Assembly: GCF_001632365.1 (NCBI RefSeq)
Contig: NW_024468558.1
Coordinates: forward strand, 54,708-118,707
Length of the DNA stretch: 64,000 nt
Direction of reading: 5' to 3'
Source: Laetiporus sulphureus 93-53
Lineage: Eukaryota > Basidiomycota > Agaricomycetes > Polyporales > Laetiporaceae
The position numbers were made by a program, and so were the translations under genes. Positions within the stretch are counted from its first letter, which is position 1. Every line of letters starts with the position of its first letter. Positions 12,470 to 26,156 of this stretch are shown here, in pieces. Below the pieces are notes generated by a model that was given only the letters and a program-made list of their open reading frames with translations, was not told the origin of the DNA and did not search any database.

Positions 12470-15400
12470 ATGCAGCGGCTGCTGGCGAGTCGCGTTCGTT
12501 TTCCCTCACTTCATCCCCCGCATTCTGCGTGGTCGTCGTTGAGCCGTTTGAGGACCGCCAGGACACTCCAATTCTTCCCTTACTTTACCGCCGCGATGGC
12601 CTCACCACCGCTCATCCCCGAATGGGAACGCGTCTCGCACCCCAACTCGAAGCCCTACTACATGTTTACCATGCCGATCCACAAGTCCAGGCAAGACGAC
12701 AGGGAGTACAGGATCATCCAGCTAGAGAATGGGCTACAAGCTATGCTGGTTCACGACGCCAAGGCGGACAAGGCTGCTGCCAGTTTGGACGTATCGGTCG
12801 GACATCTTTATGACCCGGTAAGTGTGCAGTTGCTGGATCGTGTCGTGATGAGGTCGCTGGGCGTAATGCACGTCTGGAAGTGTGGACTTGGATGTTGACA
12901 TGTACGGTTGTAGGACGACATGCCGGGGCTTGCACACTTCTGTGAGCACCTGCTATTCATGGTGAGTCACGCGAACAGTACAGCGGAATACAGCTAGGTC
13001 AATGCTCATGTGATGCACAGGGCACCGAGCAGTACCCCCGGGAGAACGAGTACTCGGAGGTACGTTCGGGTCCAACATTGTTGTCTCCTCTCTGAACCCG
13101 CATACATAGTATTTAGCCAAAAACAACGGCAACTCTAACGCATTCACGGGCACTTCCAACACAAACTACTACTTTTCCGTCTCGACCGATGCTCTCCCGG
13201 GCGCGCTTTCTCGGTTCGCCGCCTTCTTCCATTGCCCGCTGTTCGCGCCATCCTGCACCTCTCGCGAGCTCAATGCCGTCGATTCCGAGCACAAGAAGAA
13301 CCACCAAGCGGATATGTGGCGAATCTTTCAGTTGAACAAGCACCTTACCAAGCCCGGACATCCATGGAGCAAGTTTGGCAGCGGCAATCGCGACAGTCTA
13401 TCCAAGGTTGGTAGAGAACTGAAGGCCAAGGGTCTGCTCAGCTCGAACGGCGCTAGCACACCGTTGAGCGCAACTGCTCGATCGGTCGGCAGTAGTCTCG
13501 CGGCTACCCCTGAGTCGTCCCGCGTGCCATCTCCTGCGCCGTCGTCCACCTCCGCTAACAGCGAGATGGACGCCGATGGAGGAAGTGTTGGGCGCGAAAC
13601 GCGCCGGAGGCTAGTGGAATGGTGGAGCAAGGAGTACTGTGCAGGACGAATGCGGTTATGCGTGATCGGTAAAGGTGAATCGTGTTCCACTTTACGGTTG
13701 GTTCCGTTACTCAGAGACGATCGTGGTGAACAGAATCCCTTGACGAGCTTGCCAACATGGTTTCCAATCTATTTACGCCCACACCAAATCGGGGACAGAA
13801 CCCTCTGCCAATGATAAACGATCACCCATTCGGGCCAAATGAAATGGGAGTAAGTACCCACAGCGACAGTCCACTACGCCGTTAATCTGACCATGCTCTA
13901 GACTTTGGTATCGGTACAGACAATCATGTCTTTCCACGCCGTAGAGGTCTCCTTCCCTCTCCCATGGCAACCCCGCCAATGGCGATACCAGCCCGGCAGC
14001 TTTCTCACGCACTTCCTGGGACATGAAGGCCCCGGATCTCTGCACTCTTATCTCAAGAACAAAGGCTGGGTTACGGCTCTCAGCGCTGGGCCGCAGAACC
14101 TCGGGCGCGGATTCGCCATGCTAAAGGTCACGCTTAGCCTGACCAAGACCGGTTTCGGTGCGTGTGAGCTATCAAGCTGACGTATGCGTGAGATGACATT
14201 TCCGTCCATCGCCAGAGCACCATCAGGAGGTCGTACTTGCCGTGTATAAGTATTTGTCTATGTTGCGTGCATCCAAGTTGCCAGCGTGGTACCAGCGTGA
14301 AATGAGTATCATCAAGGCGACGCGCTTCCGGTTTGCAGAGAAGCGCAAGCCGGATGACTACGCGGTGTGGGTTACGGAGCACCTCTCGTGGCCGGTCCCG
14401 CGGGAGCTCGTTCTCAGCGCACCGCAGCTCGTGTGGGAGTGGGATGAGAAGGATCCGATCAACAACGGAGAAGGTGAGATGCGCGAAGTGTTAAACAGCC
14501 TCCGAGTCGAGAGTGGACGCGTGGTTCTCATGGCGAAGGCTGAGGAGCACGAACGCGTGAGAGGCCCGGGCGGATGGAAAACAGAACCTTGGTATGGCAC
14601 GCCGTACCGAGTGGAAAGGCTTGACGAGGAATTCGTCAGGGAGGTGAGTTGATGTGACTGTGACTGTGTGAGTGTGCGCACCCGCTGACTGGTAATACTC
14701 ACAGGCTGAAGCGCCGAACAATATACCTGAGCTTTTCCTCCCAGGTCCAAACGAGTTCATTCCGACGAATCTAGATGTCGAGAAGCGCCCCGTCGATCAG
14801 GTAGGTCTCCACCTACCAGCGCGATCGACGGATCACGGACACGAGGCTAAGGCTAATGTCCGTTTTCTTGCGTGTGATAGCCTATGAAGCGTCCTCTTCT
14901 TATTCGGGATACGCCGTTGACGAGCCTGTGGCACAAGAAGGATGACCAGTTTTGGGTACCAAGGGCACATGTGTTAATTGACATTCGAAGGTCTGACTAA
15001 CGTTCGATCTTCTCGACGACCGCTCATTTCCGCGCTTCTAGTCCGGAAGCCAATGTTTCTGCAAGAGCAAGCGTGATGACCCGGTGCGTATCATATGCGT
15101 AGGAGTTATAATCCATAGCTAAGTTAGCATTTCAGGCTTTTCTCGGATCTCGTCAACGACTCCTTGACGGAATTCTCCTATGATGCTGAGCTAGCCGGCC
15201 TCACGTACAACTTTTCGCCGCAAACGCTTGGCATGTCTGTCGTGCTCTCAGGGTACAACGACAAGCTGCACGTGCTTGCAAAGGATGTGATCGAGAAAGT
15301 GAAGAACCTACAGCTCCGACCCGATAGATTGGAGGTCATGAAAGATCAGGCATGTTGATGCGATTGAAGTGACGATCCCTTTGATGCTGAAACGGTTTGA

Positions 15401-16892
15401 ATGATCAGGCTAAACGAGACTACGAGAACTTCTTCATGGGCGCTCCGTTCCGTCTGGTCGACTACTATGGTCGGCATCTTCTGACAGAGCAGCAGTGGAT
15501 CCTATCCGAGAAGCTCGCTGAAGTGTCTAGTGAGTGTCATGTCGTTGTGCGTTAGGAATGTTTTGACATTTTGTCAAATGATAGCGATCACAATCGAAGA
15601 GCTTGAGGAACATGTTCAACGGCTTCTTTCGCAGTTACATATGCGCATGCTCGTAGTTGGCAATATGTACAAGGATGTAGGTGTCTCTGGTGCAATGTCT
15701 CCTTCCTGCCCTGTCTGACGTTCCTGCAGGATGCCGTCCGCTTGGCCGCGATGACGGAGGACATCCTTCAGCCTGCTCCGCTCAATCCTTTGGAGGTCGT
15801 CGACACGGCACTCATTCTTTCCGATGGTAAGTTGCACTGTTTAACAAACTGTGGCGGAACTAACCATTTCGACAGGATCAAATCATGTTTGGCAGACCGT
15901 GGTTCCTAACGTCAATGAGCCGAACTCTGCCATCACGTACTATCTGCACGTCGGATCGTTCCTGGAACCCCGCCTCCGGGTGACATCTGCACTTCTCACT
16001 CAGATCTTGTCTGAGCCTGCGTTTAACGTCCTTCGCACAAGAGAACAGCTAGGCTACATTGTGTCATGCTCGCAGATGATCTCCCCTGGAGAATCTGACA
16101 TCGGCCTGAGGATTGTCATCCAAAGCGAGCGGGGACCCGTGTATCTCGAGGAGCGCATAGAAGCGTTCCTGGATGAGATGAAAGACAAGCTGGAGGAGAT
16201 AAGTGACGCTGAGCTCAAGGAGCAGCAGGTCGGACTGGAGCGCCGTTGGAGAGAGGCGGTCAAGAACCTCGGGGAGGAGACCAACCGCTACTGGACACAT
16301 ATCGATTCCGGATATCTCGACTTCTTGAGGCGTAAGTGTTGCTTGTACCGGCTTTCATTGATGCTAACTCATTTTTTAAACTGTAGGCGACCACGATGCT
16401 AGTCTTGTCAAGAGCATCACCAAGCAAGAGGTCATCTCCTTGTTCATGTCCCGTATCCACCAATCATCCAGTTCCCGCGCGAAGATGTCTGTGCACTTGC
16501 GCTCGCAGAAGCCTCGGCCTAAGAAGATCGGCCTTGTCGCCATGGAGGCATTCGAGAACACGCTCATCGAGCGAGGGATCAAGGTTAACGGACAGAAGTG
16601 GAGGGAAGAGTTGACTGGTGATGGCGAGCCGTTGCTCTCTCAGTTCACCAAATACTGGCAGGGCACCTTGCCAGTTCAGAATCCATCGCTCACCCCAGAG
16701 GCATCGGAGCAAATCATGGCATGCGTTCCTGGGCTTCTCGAGCAGTACCCAGCAGACAGCGACTACGAAGGCAAGATCAAGGATGGCGTACACTTCATCG
16801 AGGATCCCAAGGCATTCAAAGCTTCCCTTCGGAGAGCTGATCCTCCCCGTCCGTTGGTCCAGTGGGACGACCTTCCGATGTCCAAGTACTGA
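12470..16892 (+). CDS. STE23: Insulysin-family metallopeptidase (STE23/IDE)
   Basis: M16 zinc peptidase; relatives process a-factor pheromone and degrade short peptides. It has many exons (first 12470-12817, next from 12914). The inverted zinc motif HFCEH is at about H124, E127 and H128, and the downstream glutamate ligand is in ELNAVDSEHKKN. NGNSNAFTGTSNTNYYF and the C-half block FNVLRTREQLGYIVSC are typical, and the protein ends DDLPMSKY. Splicing at about 13675-13728 restores the expected frame (GKESLDELANM). A serine-rich insert of about 60 residues (PLSATARSVGSS region) interrupts the catalytic half. The first 42 residues are basic and Arg/Ser-rich like a mitochondrial presequence, and a second Met (12596, MASPPLIPEWERV) begins the conserved protein. 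Confidence 0.94.
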
Positions 16893-17201
16893 TGTAACTC
16901 CCGATGTGCGCAGTAGTGTGTCTTTCTTGTTGCTGACCCGTCTGATCTGTGTTGTTTATTGTACACTTGTACGCATAGCATTAGATGTTTTCTTGTGTAC
17001 GATGGGGCTCGGTCTTTCAGAAAATTGAATATCGTGACACGGTGGTCCAGTCGACACGACTTACACGATAATGCGTGGTGATAAAAAGGATATGCAGCCG
17101 TTTCCTCGTCATAGCAATACAACAGAAAGATGTAGTCTGCATTACCATAGCAAGCAATAAGTCAAAGTCATAGCAACGAAACAATATACGACACTGTCAA
17201 A
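16893..17201. other. Convergent 3' intergenic region
   Basis: About 310 bp between the STE23 stop and the stop of the minus-strand neighbour. AT-rich, consistent with two 3' UTRs. Nothing else seen. Confidence 0.5.
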
Positions 17202-20200
17202 TCATACAGGATAATGCAGTACGCTTTGGAAAATTTTCCAAAAAGCTCCCACACCGTTGAGCACTACATTTACGGTTGTCCATGCATTCTTCGCCATCTG
17301 GCTATCAGAAAGATTAAATTTTGTGATCTTGACAGGCAAATTCCAGAATGAGTGGGGTTGATGAGTAGGGGTTAGTGCATCGCGCTCGTTCTGATCATCT
17401 GAGATGATAGAATCTGCGGAAGGATAAGCAGCATCCACAGGAGTCAGTCTTGTAAATTCATCATCGGAACCTGATGGTATTGTATCTTCGCTTGATGCTG
17501 GTATATCGTGGCCAGGCGAGAATTTCTGCGAGGTGACAACCGTCGTGAGAGTGGTGGCAGTAGCGGTCGCGGTTACTGTAACAGTTTCCGGCGTGAGGAC
17601 GGTGGGATCGCCCAATGATCCATGCGAGTTTGTCACGACGGGCACCGATACCGTCACCGTAGCTTGGTTAGCGGCAGACTGCCTGACGGCATGGAGTTCC
17701 GCGGTCGTCCGCCGAAGATCAGTCACAAGGGAGAACACGATCATCACGACGACAAAGTAGACTGAGACCTGCATAGCCTTCCATGTTCTCGCGCTCATTG
17801 AAAGTTTGCGACTTTCGTTCGGCGCCACCGGGATGACGGACAGCACAAGACGAGGATAGAAATACTCGTCCATAGCGTAATTGAGCAGCATCTGACCGTG
17901 CGGTGCAGACTGTCGGTGCATCAGGTTTGTTCGCAACGAAGCGATCTCGAAATCTAGATTAGAAGATCAGAAGATAGTCTCTCCGCATGATGTCATGATC
18001 GACCGACCTTCACGGACTTGGATATCAACTTGCAACCGCCCGACGGGCAATGCGAAACTGGGCAGCAGAATGTCCAGAGGGACAACGTCCTGCTCCTTCT
18101 GTTTGCCTTTACGCTTGGCCTTTTCATCTTCGGGGTTGGGCTCTTGTTCCTTGCCCTTAACTAGGTAGATGATCTCCACCTTCCCACCTCCGACGCGACC
18201 AACATGTACGCTAACCCAGCTTATCCACTCTTTACCACTGGCCTCCTCGAACGGCAACCCCACTCCAGTCAAGCTCGCAGTCTGCTTCATGACGGCGCTT
18301 GTCTGGAACCGTACAGGGACGCCTTCCACACTCGCGCTCGCGATCTCAACACGAGGAGGGCCACTCGTTGCATCAATGCTACGGATGGTTGAATCGCTCG
18401 ACATGGAGGAAGATGGGTCTGAGTTTGGAAGGGCGAGTCCGAACTCCAGCCATTCCGAGTCGGCGTCCGATGGGGCAGGAAGACAAACGTGGACGGCATA
18501 GCCATTCGTGAAGGCTGTTCCCTCGCCAAGGAGCGGCGTGATAGTAACATTCACCGAGGGTATCATGAGCGGTCCGTCTCTCGGTGGCTTGAGCCGTGAA
18601 CTAGACATCATAGATGACTCTCTCAACCGAGAGGCGTTCCCTCCATGAGAGCTCCTGGAACGATTGTGCGAGACGTCCTCGCTGTCTTCGCTCGACAGAT
18701 CATCGTAACCGGCAAGTGCGGAAGGTCGCAGAACAATGTGAGCAACGTCCACTCCGCATGCCACCTGATTTCCCTTTGTGAGCCTGGTCTTCAATGACAT
18801 GTCGCGCCGCCTATCGGTAGAGGTGCCATAGACCAGCACGGTCGTGTCATCAGCTTCATTCCGCACCATGGTCGAGATGGTTTCTCGGTCAGCATAGAAT
18901 ATGCGGAATCGTGGAACAGCGATAGGCTCGGGCTCGAGCTCACTGTCGGAGAGATAGTGGTGAGAGCGTACAGGCGATGATTTGCGTGAGTCGGGGGTCA
19001 TGGGAGGAGAACGGGGTGTGACGAGTACCGTGCCCGAGATACTGAACGTGAACACGTTCTTGGAAGGAGGCAGGAGCTCGTTCATGTTTAGATGCAGGGT
19101 GATCGGTATCCTCGGCGGACGCACATCCACGTCCATGTCCACGTCTGTGTCTGTATCGGCATATCTACTACCAATGGAAGAGGACCGCCTCTTCCCCTTG
19201 CGCTCTGGGCTCGGTTGAGGAAGGGAAGCCAGAGACGACACCGTATTAGTAGGAGTAGAGACAGGAGAGCCCTCGAATGAGAAATCAGCAACGTTCTGTG
19301 CGGGCAGCGGTGCGCGCAGAAGCGATACGGAAGACGTATACGGCATTGGATTCCTCATCGTCGGAGTGGTGTTAGAGGCATCGCCGTTTGCTTGCCGGTC
19401 GGGCGTAGCTGGCTGAACTTTGACGGGTGGAGGATAATCCTCGGATGATTCTCTGGAAAGAGTCCTCACAGGGCTGCCTACGGCGAATCCTGTGAACCCT
19501 GTATCGCCAGTGACCGTCCATTTTGGCTCTCTGCCGGGCACCCACGTGATGTCGCAGTCCTCTGCTTCAAGTGCGGCGTCCATGCCCAGCATCGTTGCCA
19601 CTCCAGGGAACCAGACGCCTTTGCATGTACCGGTGTATTCCAGCTGCATCAGTACGCCCTCGGCGCCTCTGCTGCGCCTGCTTGGTTTGCGAGTGCCAAT
19701 CACAAGGCAGGTCATCTCAGCTCTAACTTCCTTGACTCCGACACGACGACGTCCATCAGTAGCCTCGGGAAGCTGATTAGGCTTCGCCGGAGACGCCCAT
19801 CGTATGCGGATCCGCTCTGTGCTAGGAAACGAGCCCCGGACTCCATACCCTTCAGCAAACCCTGCTGAGGCGGATGTGTCGCTAGACTCATCGTCCGCAA
19901 AATTGCTGTACGTTTGAGAGCGCGACATACGCGCAGAAGGGCTCCGGGTGACATGAGGATCCGAGGTTAGCTCCCAACCACCATCCTCGTCAGCAGACGA
20001 GAGTGATGCCAAGGAAGATGACGCAGACGGACCAGGAGGGAACAGACGAAGTTTGATCTGATTAGACAGACAGCGGGGAACTGGAATCGACAACTGCTCG
20101 GATTAAGTTGAGATTAGGATACATACTTGCAGTTGACTTACCAGATATGGAGCGTGTGGCGGCCTCGACAGGAAAGGTACCCAGATGTCGATAGCAGCCA

Positions 20201-21285
20201 TGAAATGCATCATGTTAGCTCCTCGTCTGCCACGGTTGTCGGCGTCTCGTCGAGGAAACTCCTTTGGTAGGACATATGAGACCTGGTACCCACTGACCAG
20301 GATGTGCCCCGTGTAACTTCCATCTAGGGAAGGCAGACCGGCGGAAGATCCAGACATTGACTCGGAAGCCGAAGGAGGGACATAGGGCGTGGATAGTCTT
20401 GCCGCGAGATTGAGCGCTCTAGCGGCTTTGTGCAGTAAAGGGGATGTTGCTGATGAGAAATTGTAGGGCACCGAGTTGCTGTCGAGGGGATGAACTTGGG
20501 AGTCGAGTATCTTCAAGTTCTCCTCTGAGCAACGTTAGCACAGGGACGAAAAACTGGATTAAATGATAATCATACCTGGAAAGAGTGCGATAGTAGCCCC
20601 GGGCGTGATATTGTCGAGGGGCAAGGAGATCTGTCAAGATTGAAGAGATCAGGACCAGGAGCGGTTCGAAGTCACATAACCAGCCGATATTCGCAGAAAT
20701 TATTCTAGCGACAAACTGCGATGTGTGGCTATGCAACGGAACACTCTACACCACCATTTGCGTTGTAATAGCAGCGTTGAAGGTAGATTACGAGGGTGTT
20801 GAAGAAGCCTCGATGTCAGGCAAATCAGGGCAAACGTATATTTCCAGTGAAGGAAAAACATTCAGAAACACGTTACCACGAGGGACAACGACACAATATG
20901 GGGAAACACCCTCCCAGTTTACATCGACTCATGGCGCGTGATGTGTTCAGAGAACGAGAGCGCAGGGCTAGACACTCCGAAATGAGCCCCTGCACGACCG
21001 CGCAAGCACATAACGCGCCACAACTCGTGTTTTCTAAAAAAGAACCCCACTGGAGAGGGCCTCGCACAATGCGCGTGTCGTACATGAAAACCACCGCGGC
21101 GCGCTCACCTTCAAGTACATCTTGATAGATGCCCCATCCCAACCCTTCTTCGACTTCCCCTCAATCGCCAGACGCGTCACCACGTTCAGTCTCTGCTGGC
21201 CACCCGTCACGTAGCTCGCGGTCGAATGTGGAGGGCTGGTCGAATTGGTGGTCCGCGCGTAGCGCGAGGACGCGGAGCTCGGCAT
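17202..21285 (-). CDS. Conserved large membrane-anchored protein, function unknown
   Basis: I do not recognise the family. Five exons fit: 21285-21109, 20630-20576, 20524-20142, 20093-18008 and 17953-17202, about 1,150 residues. The joins read smoothly, e.g. KMYLK|ISLPLDNITPGATIALFP and EENLKILDSQVHPLDSNSVPY. The N-terminal ~200 residues look folded and conserved (SYTGHILVSGYQVSYVLPKEF, then IPVPRCLSNQIKLRLFP). The central ~600 residues alternate beta-like blocks with Ser/Pro-rich linkers. The C-terminal exon carries one strong transmembrane span (SVYFVVVMIVFSLVTDL) followed by a Thr/Val-rich tail. The gene looks intact. I infer a single-pass membrane protein with a long N-terminal region on one side; role unknown. 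The first intron, 478 nt, is long for this region. Confidence 0.7.
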
Positions 21286-22208
21286 AGTTCAACTGTGTTG
21301 TTGGGCAAACGCGTGTTGATGTCTTTCGTGTTGTCAGGAACGATGGTGAGGCGTTGGGCGCGAATCTGCTGTCGCAAAGGGAGGAGGAGGAGGGATGATG
21401 GCGGTTCGGGGTGAACAGCAGGTGCATGGGCAGGTTAAGGCTTTCAGGTTCTCTCGCATAACCCACCACGGCCTAATCGAGATCGGCGGGTCAGGCTCTG
21501 GCCCAGTTCCTCGTAGTGTTAACTCCGACACGAGCTCAGCTCGGTGACCTTCCCGATATAGTCAAGCCTGACCACTTGGCCGCCAGTGGCCACCATCACA
21601 CACTCGCCTTGTCACTGCCATCATGATTTCTTGCGAGTAGCCTGCCTGCAATTGACATCAATGTCCCTTATTCCTGACAACAACGATGATTACATCTGCT
21701 TTGGTCTCTAAGTACCTAGATCGATGATTAGCAGGATCTCGCCAACGGTTGTTCCGCGCTGAGCATTGAATATTGATGACGTTCACTGCAGCAGTACCCG
21801 TCTTCCCGCCAGTACACGAGATCATCTTCCTTCAAACCGTGCTTATATATCTCCGCTATGTCTCACTCAGTGAGCCTTCTGCCGCCTTATCTCGCAGTGC
21901 CACGACGTATGTGTGCTTAGGCTTCAGCACAGCAACCCGTGATACTCGGGAATCCGCTGTAATTTGTCTACGCCTCGATTGATCCGTTCGACTTTGATAG
22001 TGCATCATGGCGATACGATTACGCAGGCCATCGCTATGATTGGGGATCCATTCGATTGGCGAATCTGTGATCATGATGATCATCTTTCGTGGGGCAATGA
22101 TACACATCTAGATTGCGCTCTTCGGGCATTTCACTGTTCTCCACCTCGTCAAAGAGTTCTATCACATATGTACCAAGTCCTTGTCCAGTGAGCGACAAAA
22201 TCAACGAT
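21286..22208. other. Intergenic region
   Basis: About 920 bp between the start of the unknown membrane protein and the phospholipase B stop. It should hold the promoter of the former. Several short open frames overlap on both strands without recognisable content; I see no gene or repeat. Confidence 0.45.
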
Positions 22209-24300
22209 TCAGCTCCAACAATACCGATCGAGGCAGCTCGCGCAGACGCCGCTCCGCGTGACCCCTTCCCTTTGCCTGGAGCGGTCAACAACCGCACACG
22301 CAAGGCACGCAGGCCACTCTGGATCCTTCTCCCACCCTGCCGAACTCTCCGTAGCCCTACCCTGCGTCGCAATGTCAAACGTCTGCGAGAGCATTGCTTC
22401 CAGCTCCTCCGCGCCGTACGACAATTGCAACGTCGACGTATTCGTAGCGGGCGTCTGACCGAGTGGCGGTCCACCGTTCGCAAGGTAAATCACTAGCGGC
22501 TCGCTCGAGTTCACGGAACTATTGCAACCGAAGAATGTCGGGTACCTTGTCAAGTTCTTCGAGAGAAAGGTTGATGCCGAAGTCGGGACTGGAGGGAAAG
22601 CGTAGGTGCCCGGGAAATAGGATACTCGGTCCTGAGTTGCCTAAGTCATCGGATGGTAAGCGGAGTTTACGATCCCGATTGAGAAATTGTGCTCCTACAA
22701 TAAGAGAGCTCCCGTCCGCCCAGTTGTAGCTGGTGTCGGCGGCCTGACGGTATGTCAGGTATGCGCGTCGTCGAGACCTATGATCAGTCACGTACCGCAT
22801 CGATCGCGACGATCACGTCCACTTCGCGGGCTTTGACAAGCAACGGTGTGAACGGAATCTCTTCCCCGTCCTCCCCGCCGTCGACAAGCTGAAGCACTGT
22901 CTGGTTGCTAGCGATGTACGTATTTGGCGATAGACCATGGAATGGGTTCGGGAGGAGCCCGTAGAATATGTCGCCTCCGTCTGGAAGATATTCAGAGAGT
23001 ATCTCTATAAAATCTGATATCTCTGCGTTCTCCAATACTACAGCCTGTGTATGCGAAAACCTAAGCAATCATCTTTTGGCCAATTGGTAGTGATAGTACC
23101 TCGTTGAAAAGACTTGAGGAGAGACCCTCGATAAAGGAGACTTGGTCATATTCCGTCACGCACAGGGTACTATTTGTCGTTCCCAAGTACTTTGTGAGGA
23201 TAAATGCACCAAGCACGGGATCAAAGGAGCCCATCTCATCTGTGAGAGGAAGATTGGTGCACCCATAACGTAAAGTGTAGGTAAGGGCTTACATGCGTTA
23301 ATCTCGTATATCGGATTTGTGAGAGGGACAAGCACTTCCGTCTCGTTAAGGATGTTCGAGTCATTTTGGTACGGCGAGATTGAGTCAGTTACGACGATAG
23401 GAAACGGTAATGTATGAGATGTAAATGCTGGTCTATAAAGAAATGTAAACAGCGACGCCATCTTGGCCATGGAAAGTTGACTGCTCACAAAGTAGAAATC
23501 GAGGAGAACGTAAGTCCTGCGCCATGCGTCACATTCTTCTCGAGGAAAGTCGCAGCAGTCGTTCCGTTCGCAAAGTGACGAGAGAGGGCCCGTGCCCATA
23601 CGTCCGTGATCGACACGTTAAAGCCTTTTCCCGCCTTCCCGTCAGTCTCGTCCGCGAGGTCAATAATATAGACGGTGTCTTGCACAATGCTGTCTGACGG
23701 GTCAAATAGGCTGAAATTCGCTAGCCACCCATTGAAACCGCTGGAGGTCGTAGTCTCGGGTCCTAGGACGAGATCATAAAGAGTCGGAAAGTCCGCTTGT
23801 GCGAGGGAGGTTACCATCCAACTCCCGCCAGACAGTCCTGCTAGGTACGTGGAGGCCTGTAGGAGCCCGCCGGTCCCAGCACGCACAGACGTTGCATTGC
23901 GCGCATCCAGAGCGTTCAACACCCCTGCTCCAAATGTCGCTGCTCGGTACCCGCCGCCACTTGTCGCGATGCTCAAGTTTGGATATGCCGATCCTCCGAA
24001 TGATCCGTTGAGGATTGCGGAGACATAAGACGGCAATGACACCACATCGCTGGTGCTTCCGTTCACAGCCGCGAGGTATGACTTCCACGCCGCAGGGAGC
24101 ACTGTCTTCCGCTTCCCCGAGACATAGGCGGATTCTCCCTCACTGAGGGACTGGTTGGTCGTTCCTGCCTCTCGTAGAACGGATATTCCAGAGGGACATG
24201 GTGCGACGACGGGTGCGTACGCCTTCGAAGCCTGAGACTGGGCTGAGGCGTATAGGGGAAGCCAGCAGAGGCCCGAGAGAGCAAGCAGCACGGCGAACAT
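22209..24300 (-). CDS. Secreted phospholipase B / lysophospholipase
   Basis: Fungal patatin/cPLA2-type phospholipase B that removes acyl chains from phospholipids outside the cell. The chosen start (24300) opens a clear signal peptide, MFAVLLALSGLCWLPLYASA. The oxyanion-loop motif SGGGYRA, the nucleophile motif GLSGGSW, and the catalytic aspartate in QLVDGGEDGEEIPF are all present, so it should be active. Many NxS/T sites (NGS, NAT, NLS) fit glycosylation. Exons end with CLACAVVDRSRQ and a Cys-rich terminus RYCWS, as in the family; no GPI-like tail follows. Four or more introns are needed; the splice near 23545-23515 uses a GTTCTC donor. An upstream in-frame Met (24363) is less likely. Confidence 0.92.
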
Positions 24301-26156
24301 TGTGAGAGGCGGTGGGCACCCCGACAGTGGGAATGGAGGACGAGTTCCAGCCAGCCATCTCATATTGGATTGGAGGTGTCACCTAGCATGTCGACGGAGG
24401 CCAAGAATAATATGAGTCGGAGAAATAGTGCGACCGAGCAATGTTGAGGTCACGGGGAAGCCGAGATTTTCCACGAGCGTCATCAATCGCGTAAACCAAG
24501 ATGATCACGGAACGTTGAACGTTGGTCTTTGGCGCTTCAGATCACTCCTTTGACCGTAGCAGGCATCGACCGTGCCACCCAACTCCGCTTCTTCGCGACG
24601 GCGGCGGTTCGACTCATATGCGGCCGCAAGGCTGTTGCAAAACTCTGATCGTCCGACAGAGTCAATACGAAATAGAGAAAAAGAGGACTTGACTCCCTTT
24701 CACATGCGCGCTTGGCAACGGAACGAACGTGGGACGTCGTATGGGTCACTGACATAATAAACGTTTGAACTCACGCTGCGAAGGATTCAATGAACTGAAG
24801 AACCAAACCGATCGCAGAAGAATCACGCTGTTCTCTCTGTCGGATACTTGTTCTGGCGACTCTCTGGAATGTAGCCTCGTGAGGGACGATCGATACAGCG
24901 AGCAGTGGCATATCACATCCAAGGTAAGTCATAACTGTATCTGTCACACAACGTTCATGCATGTCATCGGGAGATCGCCAGAGTAGTTGACGTTGCTAAT
25001 TCCAGTTAGACAAGGCATGCTTGCGTAATATGCATAAGGCGCTGACAATTCCGCAAGCTAAGAATAGCAAAATCAGTTGCAGTCTCAGAAGGTGGCAACG
25101 CGTTTCTTGCTCTACATTTTATTGGACATCAGCGCTGATGTCTAAGGAGGCAGTGCGACCGTTATGTGGATAAGACATATCGGTTCGTGGTCGTCCAACG
25201 ATCACTAGCAGATGTATTCTGGCTGGCCCTAATCTGGAACATTTTTCCTAGGTTGTGGATAACAATTCAAATACTGCACCAATTCACTTCGGATCTAGAG
25301 AGTGATGTGCGTTAAACATCCTAACTAGCTGAATAAGCTGAAAGGTCACTGACGAGGACAGCTCGTCGAAGGACTTCCAATTGGGAGTAATGGCGCGTGA
25401 CAACGGTCGTCCATACCTTGAACGCTCTGTGCGGGAAGCCGCTCACGGAATCGGACCATACCGATGACGATTTCAGAATTCCCATGCGAGACGTCAAAGA
25501 CGGTACGATCCCTTACCGACGAGACGATATGACACCGCATGTGGAGGCATCTGAGCGTTCTGTTCGAACTTGAATGCATGGAACCAGTGGGCGGACACAG
25601 CTAGATAGGACAGCCTTCACATCAATCGTATATCGCATTCCAACTCGAGGGTGCGTGGAACTCAGCCGAGGTTGATTTCACCCTGGCATCACGCATTCGC
25701 ATCGCGTTTTCAACGCAGCCGTGCAAAAGATTGATTTTATTTCAACGCGTACTGTGGTTTCAGGACCGGTGTCGGAGTTACTGCACTCGCGGCAAAGATC
25801 GTAGCGCAAACAACCAGCAACCTTTCTCGCATCGAGCGGCCATCGTGGGCTGCCATGCAGCCCTCATAATGATGATGCCATCAAGGTGAGAGGCTTGCTG
25901 ATACTTCTTCGTGCAGGAAGACTTCGTATATAGTTAGAGCAGGAGATGCTATCACGAGCGCAGGTACAACCTTGGTCATTGGAAGCTCGAGAAAGCCTCG
26001 CTCCAGTAATTTATGCATATTGGAGCTCCTGACATTTGTTGTACAATGGTATAATATCCAGCTAAGGTGTGACACGGTATATGGAAAGCGTCGGACGTAT
26101 CTAAGTGCATATGGGTAGCAATAAATAAGCACGGCCATGAAAGGGAGGCAAACAAA
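24301..26156. other. Gene-poor intergenic region
   Basis: About 1.85 kb between phospholipase B and the FAN1 stop. Short open frames exist on both strands but none shows a domain, signal peptide or convincing exon chain. It holds the phospholipase B promoter and the FAN1 3' UTR. I see no repeat or RNA gene. Confidence 0.45.

Noticed and set aside
24537..25579. Possible gene in the phospholipase B-FAN1 interval
   Set aside because: Frames of 60-77 codons only, no recognisable peptides and no plausible intron chain.
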